DNA from: Massilia sp. ZL223
Lineage (GTDB): Bacteria; Pseudomonadota; Gammaproteobacteria; Burkholderiales; Burkholderiaceae_D
Reading direction: 5' to 3'
Assembly (NCBI RefSeq): GCF_018119395.1
Contig: NZ_JAGPWD010000036.1
Span: 1-55,932, forward strand
Length of the DNA: 55,932 bases
The notes under the pieces are model-generated. The model searched no databases and was not told the origin of the DNA. It was given only the letters and a program-made list of their open reading frames with translations. Of the stretch, positions 32,958 to 40,383 are shown piece after piece (the first letter of the stretch is position 1; each line of letters opens with the position of its first letter). Made by a program: the position numbers and the translations under genes.

Positions 32958-33449
32958 ATGACCACCTTACTCATGACCACGAACAAGGGCAACATCACCA
33001 TCGAACTGGATGATGAGAAAGCGCCGAAGACCGTTGCCAACTTCCTGGACTACGTGAACAAGGGCCACTTCAGCAACACCATCTTCCACCGCGTGATCAA
33101 GGACTTCATGATCCAGGGCGGCGGTTTCGAGCCGGGCATGAAGCAAAAGGCGACCGACGCGACCGTCGAGAACGAAGCCAAGAACGGCCTGAAGAACGAC
33201 AAGTACACCCTCGCCATGGCCCGCACCTCGGCGCCGCACTCGGCATCGGCCCAGTTCTTCATCAACACCAAGGACAACGCCTTCCTGAACTACCCGGGCC
33301 AGGACGGCTGGGGCTACGCCGTGTTCGGCAAGGTGACCTCGGGCCAGGATGTGGTGGACGCGATCAACAACGTCAAGACCACCCGCAGCGGCATGCACTC
33401 GGACGTGCCGGTCGATCCGGTCGTGATCGAAAAAGTCGAAGTCGTCTAA
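32958..33449 (+). CDS. ppiB: Cytoplasmic cyclophilin peptidyl-prolyl isomerase
   Basis: A 163-residue cyclophilin without a signal peptide. The motifs are FHRVIKDFMIQGGGFEPG, ASAQFFINTKDNAFLNY and the C-terminal region GWGYAVFGKVTSGQDVVDAI, typical of PpiB. It is clearly paralogous to the exported isomerase just upstream and probably cotranscribed. It accelerates folding of cytosolic proteins. Confidence 0.95.
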   Translation: MTTLLMTTNKGNITIELDDEKAPKTVANFLDYVNKGHFSNTIFHRVIKDFMIQGGGFEPGMKQKATDATVENEAKNGLKNDKYTLAMARTSAPHSASAQFFINTKDNAFLNYPGQDGWGYAVFGKVTSGQDVVDAINNVKTTRSGMHSDVPVDPVVIEKVEVV

Positions 33450-33488
33450 GCAGGGAGCGCGCAGGCACATGCAGCACCTGTCGATCCA

Positions 33489-34241
33489 ATGACGATGCCC
33501 GCGCGCTCGTTCGCGCTTTTCATTTCTGACCTGCATTTGCAGGAATCGCACCCGCGCACGGCCGAGGCCTTCTTCCGCTTCATGGCCGGGCCGGCGCTGC
33601 ATGCCGAGCAGCTCTACCTGCTCGGCGACATCTTCGAATACTGGGCCGGCGACGACGATCTCGCCGAGCCTTTCCATCAGCAGGTCATCACCGCCATCCG
33701 CGCTGTTGCGGATGCGGGGGTCGCCGTCTATTGGCTGGCCGGCAACCGCGACTTCCTGGTCGGCAGCGGTTTCGCCGAAGCCGCGGGACTGAGCCTGGCG
33801 CGGGAACCCCACCTGATCGAAGCCGGCGGGCGCCGTATCGCCCTCGTGCATGGCGACGCCCAGTGCACGCTCGACACCAGGTACATGGCGTTCCGCGCCC
33901 AGGTGCGCGATCCCGCGTGGCAGCAGCAGTTCCTCGGCATGCCCCTGGCGCAGCGCAAAGCCATCATCGCCGGGCTGCGCGAAGGCAGCCGCGAAGCGCA
34001 TGCGGGCAAGTCCTACGAAATCATGGATGTGACGCCGGAAGCGGTGCAGGAGCTGTTCGACCAGGCCGAGGCTTCGATCATCATTCACGGACACACGCAC
34101 CGTCCCGCCGTGCACGACACGGAGGGCAGGCTGCGCTATGTGCTGCCGGACTGGGAGCTCGATGCGGAACCGGTGCGGGGCGGGTGGATTGCCTTGGCCG
34201 CTGACGGCACGATCACGCGCCACGACCTGTCCGAGCTCTAA
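33489..34241 (+). CDS. lpxH: UDP-2,3-diacylglucosamine diphosphatase
   Basis: A 250-residue calcineurin-like phosphoesterase that hydrolyses UDP-2,3-diacylglucosamine to lipid X and UMP in lipid A synthesis at the inner membrane. The metal-site blocks are ISDLHLQE (near 13-20), LLGDIFEYWAGDDD (about 44-57), GNRDFLVG, LVHGDAQCTLD and the terminal IIIHGHTHRPAVH. Length and motif order fit LpxH. It follows ppiB by 39 bp in the same direction. Confidence 0.95.
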   Translation: MTMPARSFALFISDLHLQESHPRTAEAFFRFMAGPALHAEQLYLLGDIFEYWAGDDDLAEPFHQQVITAIRAVADAGVAVYWLAGNRDFLVGSGFAEAAGLSLAREPHLIEAGGRRIALVHGDAQCTLDTRYMAFRAQVRDPAWQQQFLGMPLAQRKAIIAGLREGSREAHAGKSYEIMDVTPEAVQELFDQAEASIIIHGHTHRPAVHDTEGRLRYVLPDWELDAEPVRGGWIALAADGTITRHDLSEL

Positions 34242-34282
34242 AACCCAGCACGCGCCGCTAGCACGTCGTTCCGGTGACGGCC

Positions 34283-34307
34283 GGAACAATGCCACTGGCA
34301 TTGTTCC
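34283..34307. terminator. Bidirectional hairpin between lpxH and the MqsA-like gene
   Basis: An 11-bp perfect stem (GGAACAATGCC with its complement) around a three-base loop, between two convergent genes. A second hairpin at 34345-34364 (GCACCGGC-CTTC-GCCGGTGC) follows and shares its core with the hairpin at 49706, suggesting a REP-like family. T tracts are short, so termination strength is uncertain. Confidence 0.55.
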
Positions 34308-34377
34308 GCCCAAGTTTTGCGCTCCGACGGTACAACGAACTTAGGCACCGGCCTTCGCCGGTGCGACGGTTTTGTGG

Positions 34378-34770
34378 CTAACGTACCTCGTCCAGCAGCT
34401 GCGGATGCGCACCCAGTAGCCGCAGCATCTTGACCAGAGCCGCGGGCGGCTCCGCCTGCCCACCCTCGAACCTGGCGAACTCGCCCGGTTCGTCCGCAAA
34501 CAACTCATCCGCCTTCTGCTGGGTCAGCCCCAGCTTCTTGCGCATGTTGCGGATATCCTGCCCCGCCTCCAGGTCGACCTGCTTGCGGAAAGCCTTGATC
34601 AGCTCCCCGTAGTGCTCTTCCTCCCCGCGCGTGCACACCACCTCGCGGCAGCCGGAACAGTAATCCGCGATCACGTCCGGAATCGTCGTGCTCTTTCCCT
34701 TGTAGGTGTAGACCATGTCCCGGGTGGCGTGCACCAGGGGCGAGACGCCGCAATTCGGGCATTTCAGCAT
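34378..34770 (-). CDS. MqsA-like zinc-finger/HTH regulator
   Basis: A 130-residue protein. The start MLKCPNCGVSPLVH at 34770 has the first CxxC; CSGCREVV supplies the second, making an N-terminal zinc ribbon (about 4-50). The C-terminal half is an Xre-type HTH (about 70-125) with IRNMRKKLGLTQQKADELF. This is the architecture of the MqsA antitoxin. No mqsR-like toxin gene precedes or follows it: the space upstream holds the divergent GntR promoter. It is therefore an orphan regulator or a domesticated antitoxin. Confidence 0.8.
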   Translation of the reverse strand: MLKCPNCGVSPLVHATRDMVYTYKGKSTTIPDVIADYCSGCREVVCTRGEEEHYGELIKAFRKQVDLEAGQDIRNMRKKLGLTQQKADELFADEPGEFARFEGGQAEPPAALVKMLRLLGAHPQLLDEVR

Positions 34771-34864
34771 GTTCGATCTCCTTCGCTTGTCAGCCGCCAT
34801 CCTACCAAAGCGCTGCGCCGGACCGCGCCCGCTCGCCCCTGCCGAAATAGTTGGCGTATGTAGG

Positions 34865-34892
34865 TTGACACTAACAAAACCACTGTTATACT
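34865..34892 (+). promoter_or_regulatory. Sigma-70 promoter of the GntR-ABC operon
   Basis: A consensus -35 TTGACA (34865-34870), a 16-bp spacer and -10 TATACT (34887-34892). It stands 45 bp upstream of a short leader frame and 85 bp before the gntR start. It is one of the best promoter matches in the window and implies a repressible strong promoter, presumably controlled by the GntR protein it drives. Confidence 0.8.
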
Positions 34893-34936
34893 TCACTACA
34901 ACACCACTTCATCACATCACCAACAAGGAGGCAGGG

Positions 34937-34999
34937 ATGATCACCACGCTGCGCCGCAACGCTAGGGAGGCCCACGATGTCAGTCGGCTGGAACGATAA
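34937..34999 (+). CDS. Putative 20-residue leader peptide upstream of gntR
   Basis: A 20-codon frame encoding an Arg-rich peptide (MITTLRRNAREAHDVSRLER). It has a near-perfect AAGGAGG ribosome site five bases before the ATG. It ends inside the gntR gene: gntR starts at 34977 in another frame with its own AGGGAGG site. Such an arrangement can couple translation of the regulator to that of the leader. It may instead be only a fortuitous frame; conservation in relatives would tell. Confidence 0.4.
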   Translation: MITTLRRNAREAHDVSRLER

Positions 35000-35369
35000 C
35001 ACCCCGATCTACCGCCAGCTTAAGGAGCGGGTGGTGGGCATGATGCTCGACGGCGTGCTGAAGGCCGGCGACGCCCTGCCCTCGGTCCGCCAGATCGCGG
35101 CCGAATATCAATTGAATCCGATCACGGTTTCGAAGGCTTACCAGGAACTGGTCGACGAGAACTTAGTGGAAAAGCGAAGGGGAATTGGCATGTACGTCAC
35201 CGAAGGAGCGAGCGAAAAACTGCTGTCGACGGAACGCGAACGTTTCATCCGCGAGGAATGGCCCGCGATGGTCGAGCGCATCCGCCGCCTGGGCCTGAAC
35301 CTGGAGCAGCTGCTGCGCGCCGCGGCGCAGTCGCCCGATTCGTTGCCTAACCCGGGAGGTGCGGCATGA
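34977..35369 (+). CDS. GntR-family (YtrA-type) transcriptional regulator
   Basis: A 130-residue regulator with an N-terminal winged HTH: PIYRQLKERVVGMMLDGVLKAGDALPSVRQIAAEYQLNPITVSKAYQELVDENLVEKRRGIGMYV. Only a short helical C-terminal tail follows, as in the YtrA subfamily, which usually represses adjacent ABC-transporter genes in response to cell-envelope or cationic compounds. The next gene starts 4 bp before its stop codon. A consensus promoter precedes it. The inducer is unknown. Confidence 0.92.
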   Translation: MSVGWNDNTPIYRQLKERVVGMMLDGVLKAGDALPSVRQIAAEYQLNPITVSKAYQELVDENLVEKRRGIGMYVTEGASEKLLSTERERFIREEWPAMVERIRRLGLNLEQLLRAAAQSPDSLPNPGGAA

Positions 35370-36235
35370 GCACCGTGCTTTCCGCGCGCGGCCTGACCAA
35401 GCGCTACGGCAAGCGGGTGGCGGTCGACGGCGTCGACTTCGATATCCCGGCCGGGCGCATCGTCGGCCTGATCGGTCCCAACGGTTCCGGCAAGACCACG
35501 ACTCTCAAGGCAGCCCTGGGCCTGGTGCCTTTCGAAGGCGAGCTGTCGGTGCTGGGCTTCGACCCGCGCACCCAGCGCGACGAGCTGATGAAGGATGTCT
35601 GCTTCATCGCCGACGTCGCCATCCTGCCGCGCTGGCTGCGCGTCAAGGATGCGGTCGACTTCGTGTCCGGCGTGCATCCACGCTTCGACCGCAGCAAGGC
35701 CGAGCGCTACATCGCCCACACCAAGCTGCGCCCGGAGATGAAGGTCAAGGAAATGTCGAAGGGCATGATCGTCCAGCTGCACCTGGCGCTGGTGATGGCC
35801 ATCGACGCCAAGCTGCTGGTGCTGGACGAGCCGACTCTGGGTCTGGACATCATCTACCGCAAGCAGTTCTACCAGAACCTGCTGGAAGACTATTTCGACG
35901 AAGGCAAGACGATCATCATCACCACCCATCAGGTGGAGGAAGTCGAGCACATCCTGACCGACCTGCTGTTCATCCGCGACGGCAAGATCGTGCTGTCGGC
36001 CTCGATGGACGAGATCGGCGAGCGCTACATGGAAGTGATGGTGCCGGCCGAGAAGATCCCGGCCGCCAATGCCCTCCAGCCGCTCGACCAGCGCACCGTG
36101 TTCGGCAAGTCCGTGATGCTGTTCGACGCCAACCGCGCCGGTGTCTCGCGCGACCAGCTGGCCGCCCTCGGCGAAACCCGCAACCCCAGCGTGGCCGACC
36201 TGTTCGTCGCCACCATGAAAGGAACCTACGCATGA
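35366..36235 (+). CDS. ABC transporter ATP-binding protein
   Basis: A 289-residue nucleotide-binding subunit. Walker A is GPNGSGKTTT (about 39-48), the signature-like motif is MSKGMIVQLHLAL (the usual LSGG is replaced by MSKGM, as often seen in YtrB/EcsA-like exporters), Walker B is LLVLDEPTLGLD, and the H-loop is TTHQVEE. It overlaps gntR and the permease gene by 4 bp on both sides. With the permease it probably forms an exporter or a lantibiotic-/stress-type transporter; substrate unknown. Confidence 0.92.
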   Translation: MSTVLSARGLTKRYGKRVAVDGVDFDIPAGRIVGLIGPNGSGKTTTLKAALGLVPFEGELSVLGFDPRTQRDELMKDVCFIADVAILPRWLRVKDAVDFVSGVHPRFDRSKAERYIAHTKLRPEMKVKEMSKGMIVQLHLALVMAIDAKLLVLDEPTLGLDIIYRKQFYQNLLEDYFDEGKTIIITTHQVEEVEHILTDLLFIRDGKIVLSASMDEIGERYMEVMVPAEKIPAANALQPLDQRTVFGKSVMLFDANRAGVSRDQLAALGETRNPSVADLFVATMKGTYA

Positions 36236-37200
36236 ATACGATGAAATGGCTGCTCCGGCGCGAGTTCTGGGAGCACAAGGGCGCCTTCTTCTGGGCGCCC
36301 GTGGTAGTGGCGGCCGCGCTGGTCCTGCTCATGGGCGGCGGCTACGTCTACGGATTGGCGACCACCGACATGGCCAACATCCAGGTGGATGGCACCCATG
36401 TGGCGTCGATCCAGGGCATCCCGCACCACGTGCGCGGCAGGATCGCCGACCTGCTCGCCTCGGGCTACCTGGGCGCCGCGGCCCCGCTGTTCATCATGCT
36501 GCCGGTAGTCGTGTTCTTCTACTGCATGGCCGCCCTGTACGACGACCGCCGCGACCGCAGCATCCTGTTCTGGAAGTCGCTGCCGATGTCGGACCAGGAA
36601 ACCGTCTTGTCCAAGGTCCTGACCGCGCTGGTGGTCGCGCCCATGATCACGATCGCCGTAGGCGTTGCTTCCTCGCTCCTGCTGCTGATGATCGGCCTGG
36701 TCGGCGCCGCCGCCAAGGGCCTGAACCTGATCGCACCGGTGCTGGCCGACGGCAACCTGTACCTGTCGCCGTTCTACCTGTTCGCCTTCCTGCCGCTGTA
36801 CATCCTGTTCGCGCTGCCGACCGTGGGCTGGCTGCTGATGGTCTCGGCCTGGGCTCGCTCGAAGGTCTTCCTGTGGGCCGTGGGCACGCCGCTGGTCGCG
36901 ATCGTGGTGCTGAAATGGGTCGACTTCATCATCGGCCGCTTCGCCAACCTGTCCCTGAATGTCGACTGGTTCGTCGAGGAAGTCGTGGCCCGTGGCCTGC
37001 TGGGTCTGCTGCCGGGCATCTGGCTCGCCGACCTCGACAACTCGAGCCTGGCCCAGATGGACGGCCACCTGAACGGCGCCATCCTGCTGGCCCACTCGTA
37101 CACCGCACTGGCCAGCCCGGGTGTGTGGCTGGGCGCCCTGGCCGGCGCGGCGATGATCTTCGCGGCCATGCGCCTGCGCCGCTGGCGCGATGAGGGCTGA
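36232..37200 (+). CDS. ABC-2-type transporter permease
   Basis: A 322-residue membrane protein with about six hydrophobic helices (for example VVVAAALVLLMGGGYVYG near 23-40, LFIMLPVVVFFYCMAALY, FYLFAFLPLYILFALPTVGWLLMV). The DDRRDRSILFWKSLPMSDQETVLSK segment after the second helix is characteristic of YtrC/ABC-2 permeases. It is translated from an ATGA overlap with the ATPase gene and is the membrane partner of that protein. Confidence 0.88.
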   Translation: MNTMKWLLRREFWEHKGAFFWAPVVVAAALVLLMGGGYVYGLATTDMANIQVDGTHVASIQGIPHHVRGRIADLLASGYLGAAAPLFIMLPVVVFFYCMAALYDDRRDRSILFWKSLPMSDQETVLSKVLTALVVAPMITIAVGVASSLLLLMIGLVGAAAKGLNLIAPVLADGNLYLSPFYLFAFLPLYILFALPTVGWLLMVSAWARSKVFLWAVGTPLVAIVVLKWVDFIIGRFANLSLNVDWFVEEVVARGLLGLLPGIWLADLDNSSLAQMDGHLNGAILLAHSYTALASPGVWLGALAGAAMIFAAMRLRRWRDEG

Positions 37201-37207
37201 TCGCGGC

Positions 37208-37987
37208 ATGCGCGCCCTCGCCATAGCTGCTGTTGCGGGCCTTCTTTTCTGCGGCGCCGCAATCGCCGCGGAGAACGAACCGGTCCGTGAGCTGGATCCG
37301 GTTCACGTCAACGCGATCCGCGATCCGGAGCTTCGCAAGTACAAGGCGATCCTGGCCGGCCTGGACGCCTTCGACAAGCACCACAAGCTGGCCCCGGCGG
37401 TCGATCGGCTGGTGTTCCGGCTCACGGCGCGCAAGGCGGACGACGCGCCGGCGCCCCTGGCGGCGCGCCTGGTCGGGGACGGCGGATTCAGCCTGCCGGT
37501 TCCCATCGACGCCGGCGGCCGCTTCGAGGTGCCGCGCAGCGAAGCGGCGGCCGACGCCGACAGCGAGCTGGAACTGAACCGCAAGCGCCGCCTCTACCGC
37601 ACCATGCCCGATATCAGGACGCCCGGCCTGGCCGCCAACCAGCGCCGGCTGGGCGACCTGCGCCTGGAATGCAAGGTGATGGTGGCGATCGCCAAGGAAG
37701 AGATTCCGCTGTTCTGGGTCTTGACCATCAACACGATCATGCTGACGAGCGACTGGTGCGGCTTCTTCGACGAGAAGCGCAAGGCCCGCTTCGGCTTCCA
37801 CGCCGACGGTCCGGTCAGCGCCGCACTGCTGCGCGAAGGCGATCGCACCCTGGAGCTGAAGGCGAAAGGCGATTCCTTCGAGGTGCCGCTCGCGTCGCCG
37901 GAATGGAGCGACGACGCGGTGGTGGAGTTGAGCTACGCGGCTCCGCTCACTGGAACTGCTGGCGAAACGCCTCGAACTGCGCCTTGA
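37208..37987 (+). CDS. Exported protein of unknown function, last gene of the GntR-ABC operon
   Basis: Not recognised. From MRALAIAAVAGLLFCGAAIAA (37208) it has a clear Sec signal peptide; a start at 37190 would overlap the permease gene. About 238 mature residues follow, with DPVHVNAIRDPELRKYKAILAGLDAFDKHH early and two cysteines (LECK, DWCGFF). It has no membrane segment after the signal. Position directly behind the permease suggests a periplasmic partner of the exporter. The 3' end overlaps the convergent yceH by 41 bp. Confidence 0.7.
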   Translation: MRALAIAAVAGLLFCGAAIAAENEPVRELDPVHVNAIRDPELRKYKAILAGLDAFDKHHKLAPAVDRLVFRLTARKADDAPAPLAARLVGDGGFSLPVPIDAGGRFEVPRSEAAADADSELELNRKRRLYRTMPDIRTPGLAANQRRLGDLRLECKVMVAIAKEEIPLFWVLTINTIMLTSDWCGFFDEKRKARFGFHADGPVSAALLREGDRTLELKAKGDSFEVPLASPEWSDDAVVELSYAAPLTGTAGETPRTAP

Positions 37988-38630
37988 GGTCTTCGAGTTC
38001 GCCGCGCAAGGCGGCGACTTCCTGTTCAAGTTGCCCGATGCGGCCGCCCTGGGTCATCCCGGCGGCCGCGCTGTTCACCTGCTCGCTGCCGGCGACAATG
38101 GTGATCTCCCCGCCCAGCAGATGGCCGTAGCGCGGCTCCTTGGTGCCCGGCGCCCGCTCCAGGCGCGCGACCAGCGGCGGATATTTATCGATCAGGAATT
38201 GCAGCGCGGTCTCGACCTCGGCCACGCTCTTGAACTCGTGCAGGCGCCCGGTGCGGGTGCGGATCTCGCCGGCGGTCTGCAGGCCGCGCAGCATCAGCAC
38301 GGCGAGCACGGCCACCTTGTCCTGCTCCAGGGTCCACTTGATGCGCATGCGGTGCTCGTACTTGGTCACGCGCGCGCCGGCTTGCGAGATGCCGTTGACC
38401 AGCTTGCGCTCGATGAGGCGCTGCAGGGTGTCCTGCACCACTTCGTCGGTCAGCTGCATGACCGGATCGCGGCTCGACAGCTGGTTGCAGCCGTTGACGA
38501 TCGCGTTGAGCGACATCGGGTAATTGTCGGGGGTGAGCGCTTCTTTCTCGGCCAGCACCGCGAGCACGCGGATCTCTATCGGGTCCAGCACGGCCGCGCC
38601 GTCGGCGCCGCCGGTTGCTTCATTCGTCAT
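37947..38630 (-). CDS. YceH-family (DUF480) protein
   Basis: A 227-residue member of the YceH/DUF480 family, two tandem winged-helix domains (roughly 15-95 and 105-180). Typical stretches are DPIEIRVLAVLAEKEALTPDNYPMSLNAIVNGCNQ and LAVLMLRGLQTAGEIRTRTGRLHEF. A coiled-coil tail (about 198-227) ends the protein. The fold suggests DNA binding or regulation, but the role is unknown. It runs convergent to the exported-protein gene and is followed upstream by cysE on the same strand's right side. Confidence 0.88.
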   Translation of the reverse strand: MTNEATGGADGAAVLDPIEIRVLAVLAEKEALTPDNYPMSLNAIVNGCNQLSSRDPVMQLTDEVVQDTLQRLIERKLVNGISQAGARVTKYEHRMRIKWTLEQDKVAVLAVLMLRGLQTAGEIRTRTGRLHEFKSVAEVETALQFLIDKYPPLVARLERAPGTKEPRYGHLLGGEITIVAGSEQVNSAAAGMTQGGRIGQLEQEVAALRGELEDLKAQFEAFRQQFQ

Positions 38631-38638
38631 GCGTATCC

Positions 38639-39376
38639 TTAGTCAACCAGTCGGTTCAGTTGTTCCGAATCGAGTTTATCACCCTCCTTCATGTTCGGAC
38701 AGCACAGGCCGGCGGCTTTCATGGAGGCCGCCATGCGCTCGATCTGCTCGTCCTGGCGGGCGACGTGGTCGATCAGGTTGCGCAGCGCCTTGGACAGCGG
38801 GTCGTCGCCATTGGGCGTGACGCCATAGGCGGCGAACATGCGCGCGCTGCGCGACTGGTCTTCCTTGCGGATGATGTGGGCCGGGTTGCCGACCGCGGTG
38901 GCGCCCGATGGCACCGGCTTGACGACCACGGCGTTGGAGCCGACCTTGGCGTATTCGCCCACGGTGAAGGCGCCCAGCACCTGGGCCCCGGCGCCGACGA
39001 TCACGCCGCGCTCCAGGGTCGGATGGCGCTTGGTGCCGGCGGTGAGCGTGGTGCCGCCCAGGGTCACGCCCTGGTAGATGGTGCAGTCGTCGCCGACCAC
39101 GGCGGTTTCGCCGATCACCACGCCGAAGCCGTGGTCGATGAAGACGCGGCGGCCGATGACGGCGCCGGGGTGGATCTCGATGCCGGTGATGACGCGGGCG
39201 ATGTAGGAGATGAAGCGGCCGAGCCACTTCAGGTTCATCTTCCAGCAGGCGTGCGCCCAGCTGTGCATGATGACCGCGTGGAGGCCCGGATAGCAGGTGA
39301 GCACCTCCCAGCCATTGCGGGCGGCGGGATCGCGTTCGATGATGCTCTTGATATCTTCGCGCAACTTGGGAAACAT
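38639..39376 (-). CDS. cysE: Serine O-acetyltransferase
   Basis: A 245-residue CysE, which acetylates L-serine with acetyl-CoA as the first step of cysteine synthesis. It begins MFPKLREDIKSIIERDPAARNGWEVL and continues into a left-handed beta-helix of hexapeptide repeats (about 75-175), including IHPGAVIGRRVFIDHGFGVVIGETAVVGDDCTIYQGVTLGG, with the catalytic histidine in DHG. The start is set at 39376 by family alignment; a start at 39406 adds ten residues and is possible. The C-terminal tail is longer than in enteric CysE, as in many betaproteobacteria. Confidence 0.93.
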   Translation of the reverse strand: MFPKLREDIKSIIERDPAARNGWEVLTCYPGLHAVIMHSWAHACWKMNLKWLGRFISYIARVITGIEIHPGAVIGRRVFIDHGFGVVIGETAVVGDDCTIYQGVTLGGTTLTAGTKRHPTLERGVIVGAGAQVLGAFTVGEYAKVGSNAVVVKPVPSGATAVGNPAHIIRKEDQSRSARMFAAYGVTPNGDDPLSKALRNLIDHVARQDEQIERMAASMKAAGLCCPNMKEGDKLDSEQLNRLVD

Positions 39377-39495
39377 AATGGGGTACCGGTGCAAGTCCAC
39401 AAACATGGTAGCGTATGTTGGGGTGGCTTGCTTATGTGGGGTCAATACGGATTGTAGAGTTGTGGGCGGTGGGTGCGCCAGGGCTGTGCAACGGA

Positions 39496-39607
39496 CTTGG
39501 GTCCCCGCCTTCGCGGGGATGACGTTCTGAAGTACTTGTCCGAAATCGCTCAGTTGATTTCGACGCGTATTCACCAACGTCATCCCCGCGAAGGCGGGGA
39601 CCCAAGT
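39496..39607. repeat. REP-like inverted pair between cysE and rlmB
   Basis: Two 32-bp units, 39496-39527 and 39576-39607, are perfect inverted copies of each other, 48 bp apart. Each is itself a hairpin with the core CCCCGC-CTTC-GCGGGG. The arrangement is that of a paired REP element. It fills the gap between rlmB/rnr and the cysE transcript and can fold to a large structure in RNA from either strand. Confidence 0.8.
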
Positions 39608-39636
39608 TCCTCAGCAGACCTATAAAGCCAATCCGC

Positions 39637-40380
39637 TCAGCCTTCCCGCGCCATCCTCTGGCGACGCGCCTCATACAGGCATACACCCGAGGCCACCGAC
39701 ACGTTCAGGCTCTCCACGGAACCCATCATCGGAATGCTCACCAGCACATCGCAGGTCTCGCGCGTGAGACGGCGCATGCCCTCGCCTTCCGACCCCATGA
39801 CCAGCGCCGCCGGCCCGGTGAAGTCGGCCTGGTACAGCCCCTTGTCCGCATCGTCCGAGGTGCCGATCAGGAGGATGTCGCGCTCCTTCAGCTCGCGCAT
39901 GGTGCGCGCCAGGTTCGTGACGGTGATGTAAGGCACGGTCTCGGCCGCGCCGCTGGCCACCTTGGCGGCGGTCGCGTTCAGGCCGACCGCCCGGTCCTTC
40001 GGCACGATCACCGCATGCGCGCCGACGCCGTCGGCCACGCGCAGGCAGGCGCCCAGGTTGTGCGGGTCGGTGATGCCGTCCAGGATCAGCAGCAGCGGCG
40101 GACCCTCGATCGCATCCAGCAGCTCGTCCAGGTTGCGCGCCAGCGCCAGCTGGCTGGCGAAGGCGATCACGCCCTGGTGGCGGCGGGTGCCGGTGATCTT
40201 GTCGAGGCGCGAAGGCTCCACCGGCATGACGCGCACGCCGGCCGCCTTGGCGTTGGCGATCAGGTCCTGCATGCGGCGGTCGTTGCGCTCGGCGTCGACA
40301 AAGATTTCTTCCACCGACGAAGCCTCATGGCGCAGCCGCGAGGTCACCGCGTGGAACCCGAAAATCATTTTGTTTTTCAT
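39637..40380 (-). CDS. rlmB: 23S rRNA (guanosine-2'-O-)-methyltransferase RlmB
   Basis: A 247-residue SPOUT methyltransferase that modifies G2251 of 23S rRNA. The N-terminal substrate-binding domain starts MKNKMIFGFHAVTSRLRHE. The C-terminal trefoil-knot SAM domain has LLILDGITDPHNLGACLRVADGVGAHAVI (about 96-124), VMGSEGEGMRRL and IPMMGSVESLNVSVASGVCLYEA. It begins 4 bp after the rnr stop, an arrangement common in proteobacteria. Confidence 0.96.
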   Translation of the reverse strand: MKNKMIFGFHAVTSRLRHEASSVEEIFVDAERNDRRMQDLIANAKAAGVRVMPVEPSRLDKITGTRRHQGVIAFASQLALARNLDELLDAIEGPPLLLILDGITDPHNLGACLRVADGVGAHAVIVPKDRAVGLNATAAKVASGAAETVPYITVTNLARTMRELKERDILLIGTSDDADKGLYQADFTGPAALVMGSEGEGMRRLTRETCDVLVSIPMMGSVESLNVSVASGVCLYEARRQRMAREG

Positions 40381-40383
40381 TCG

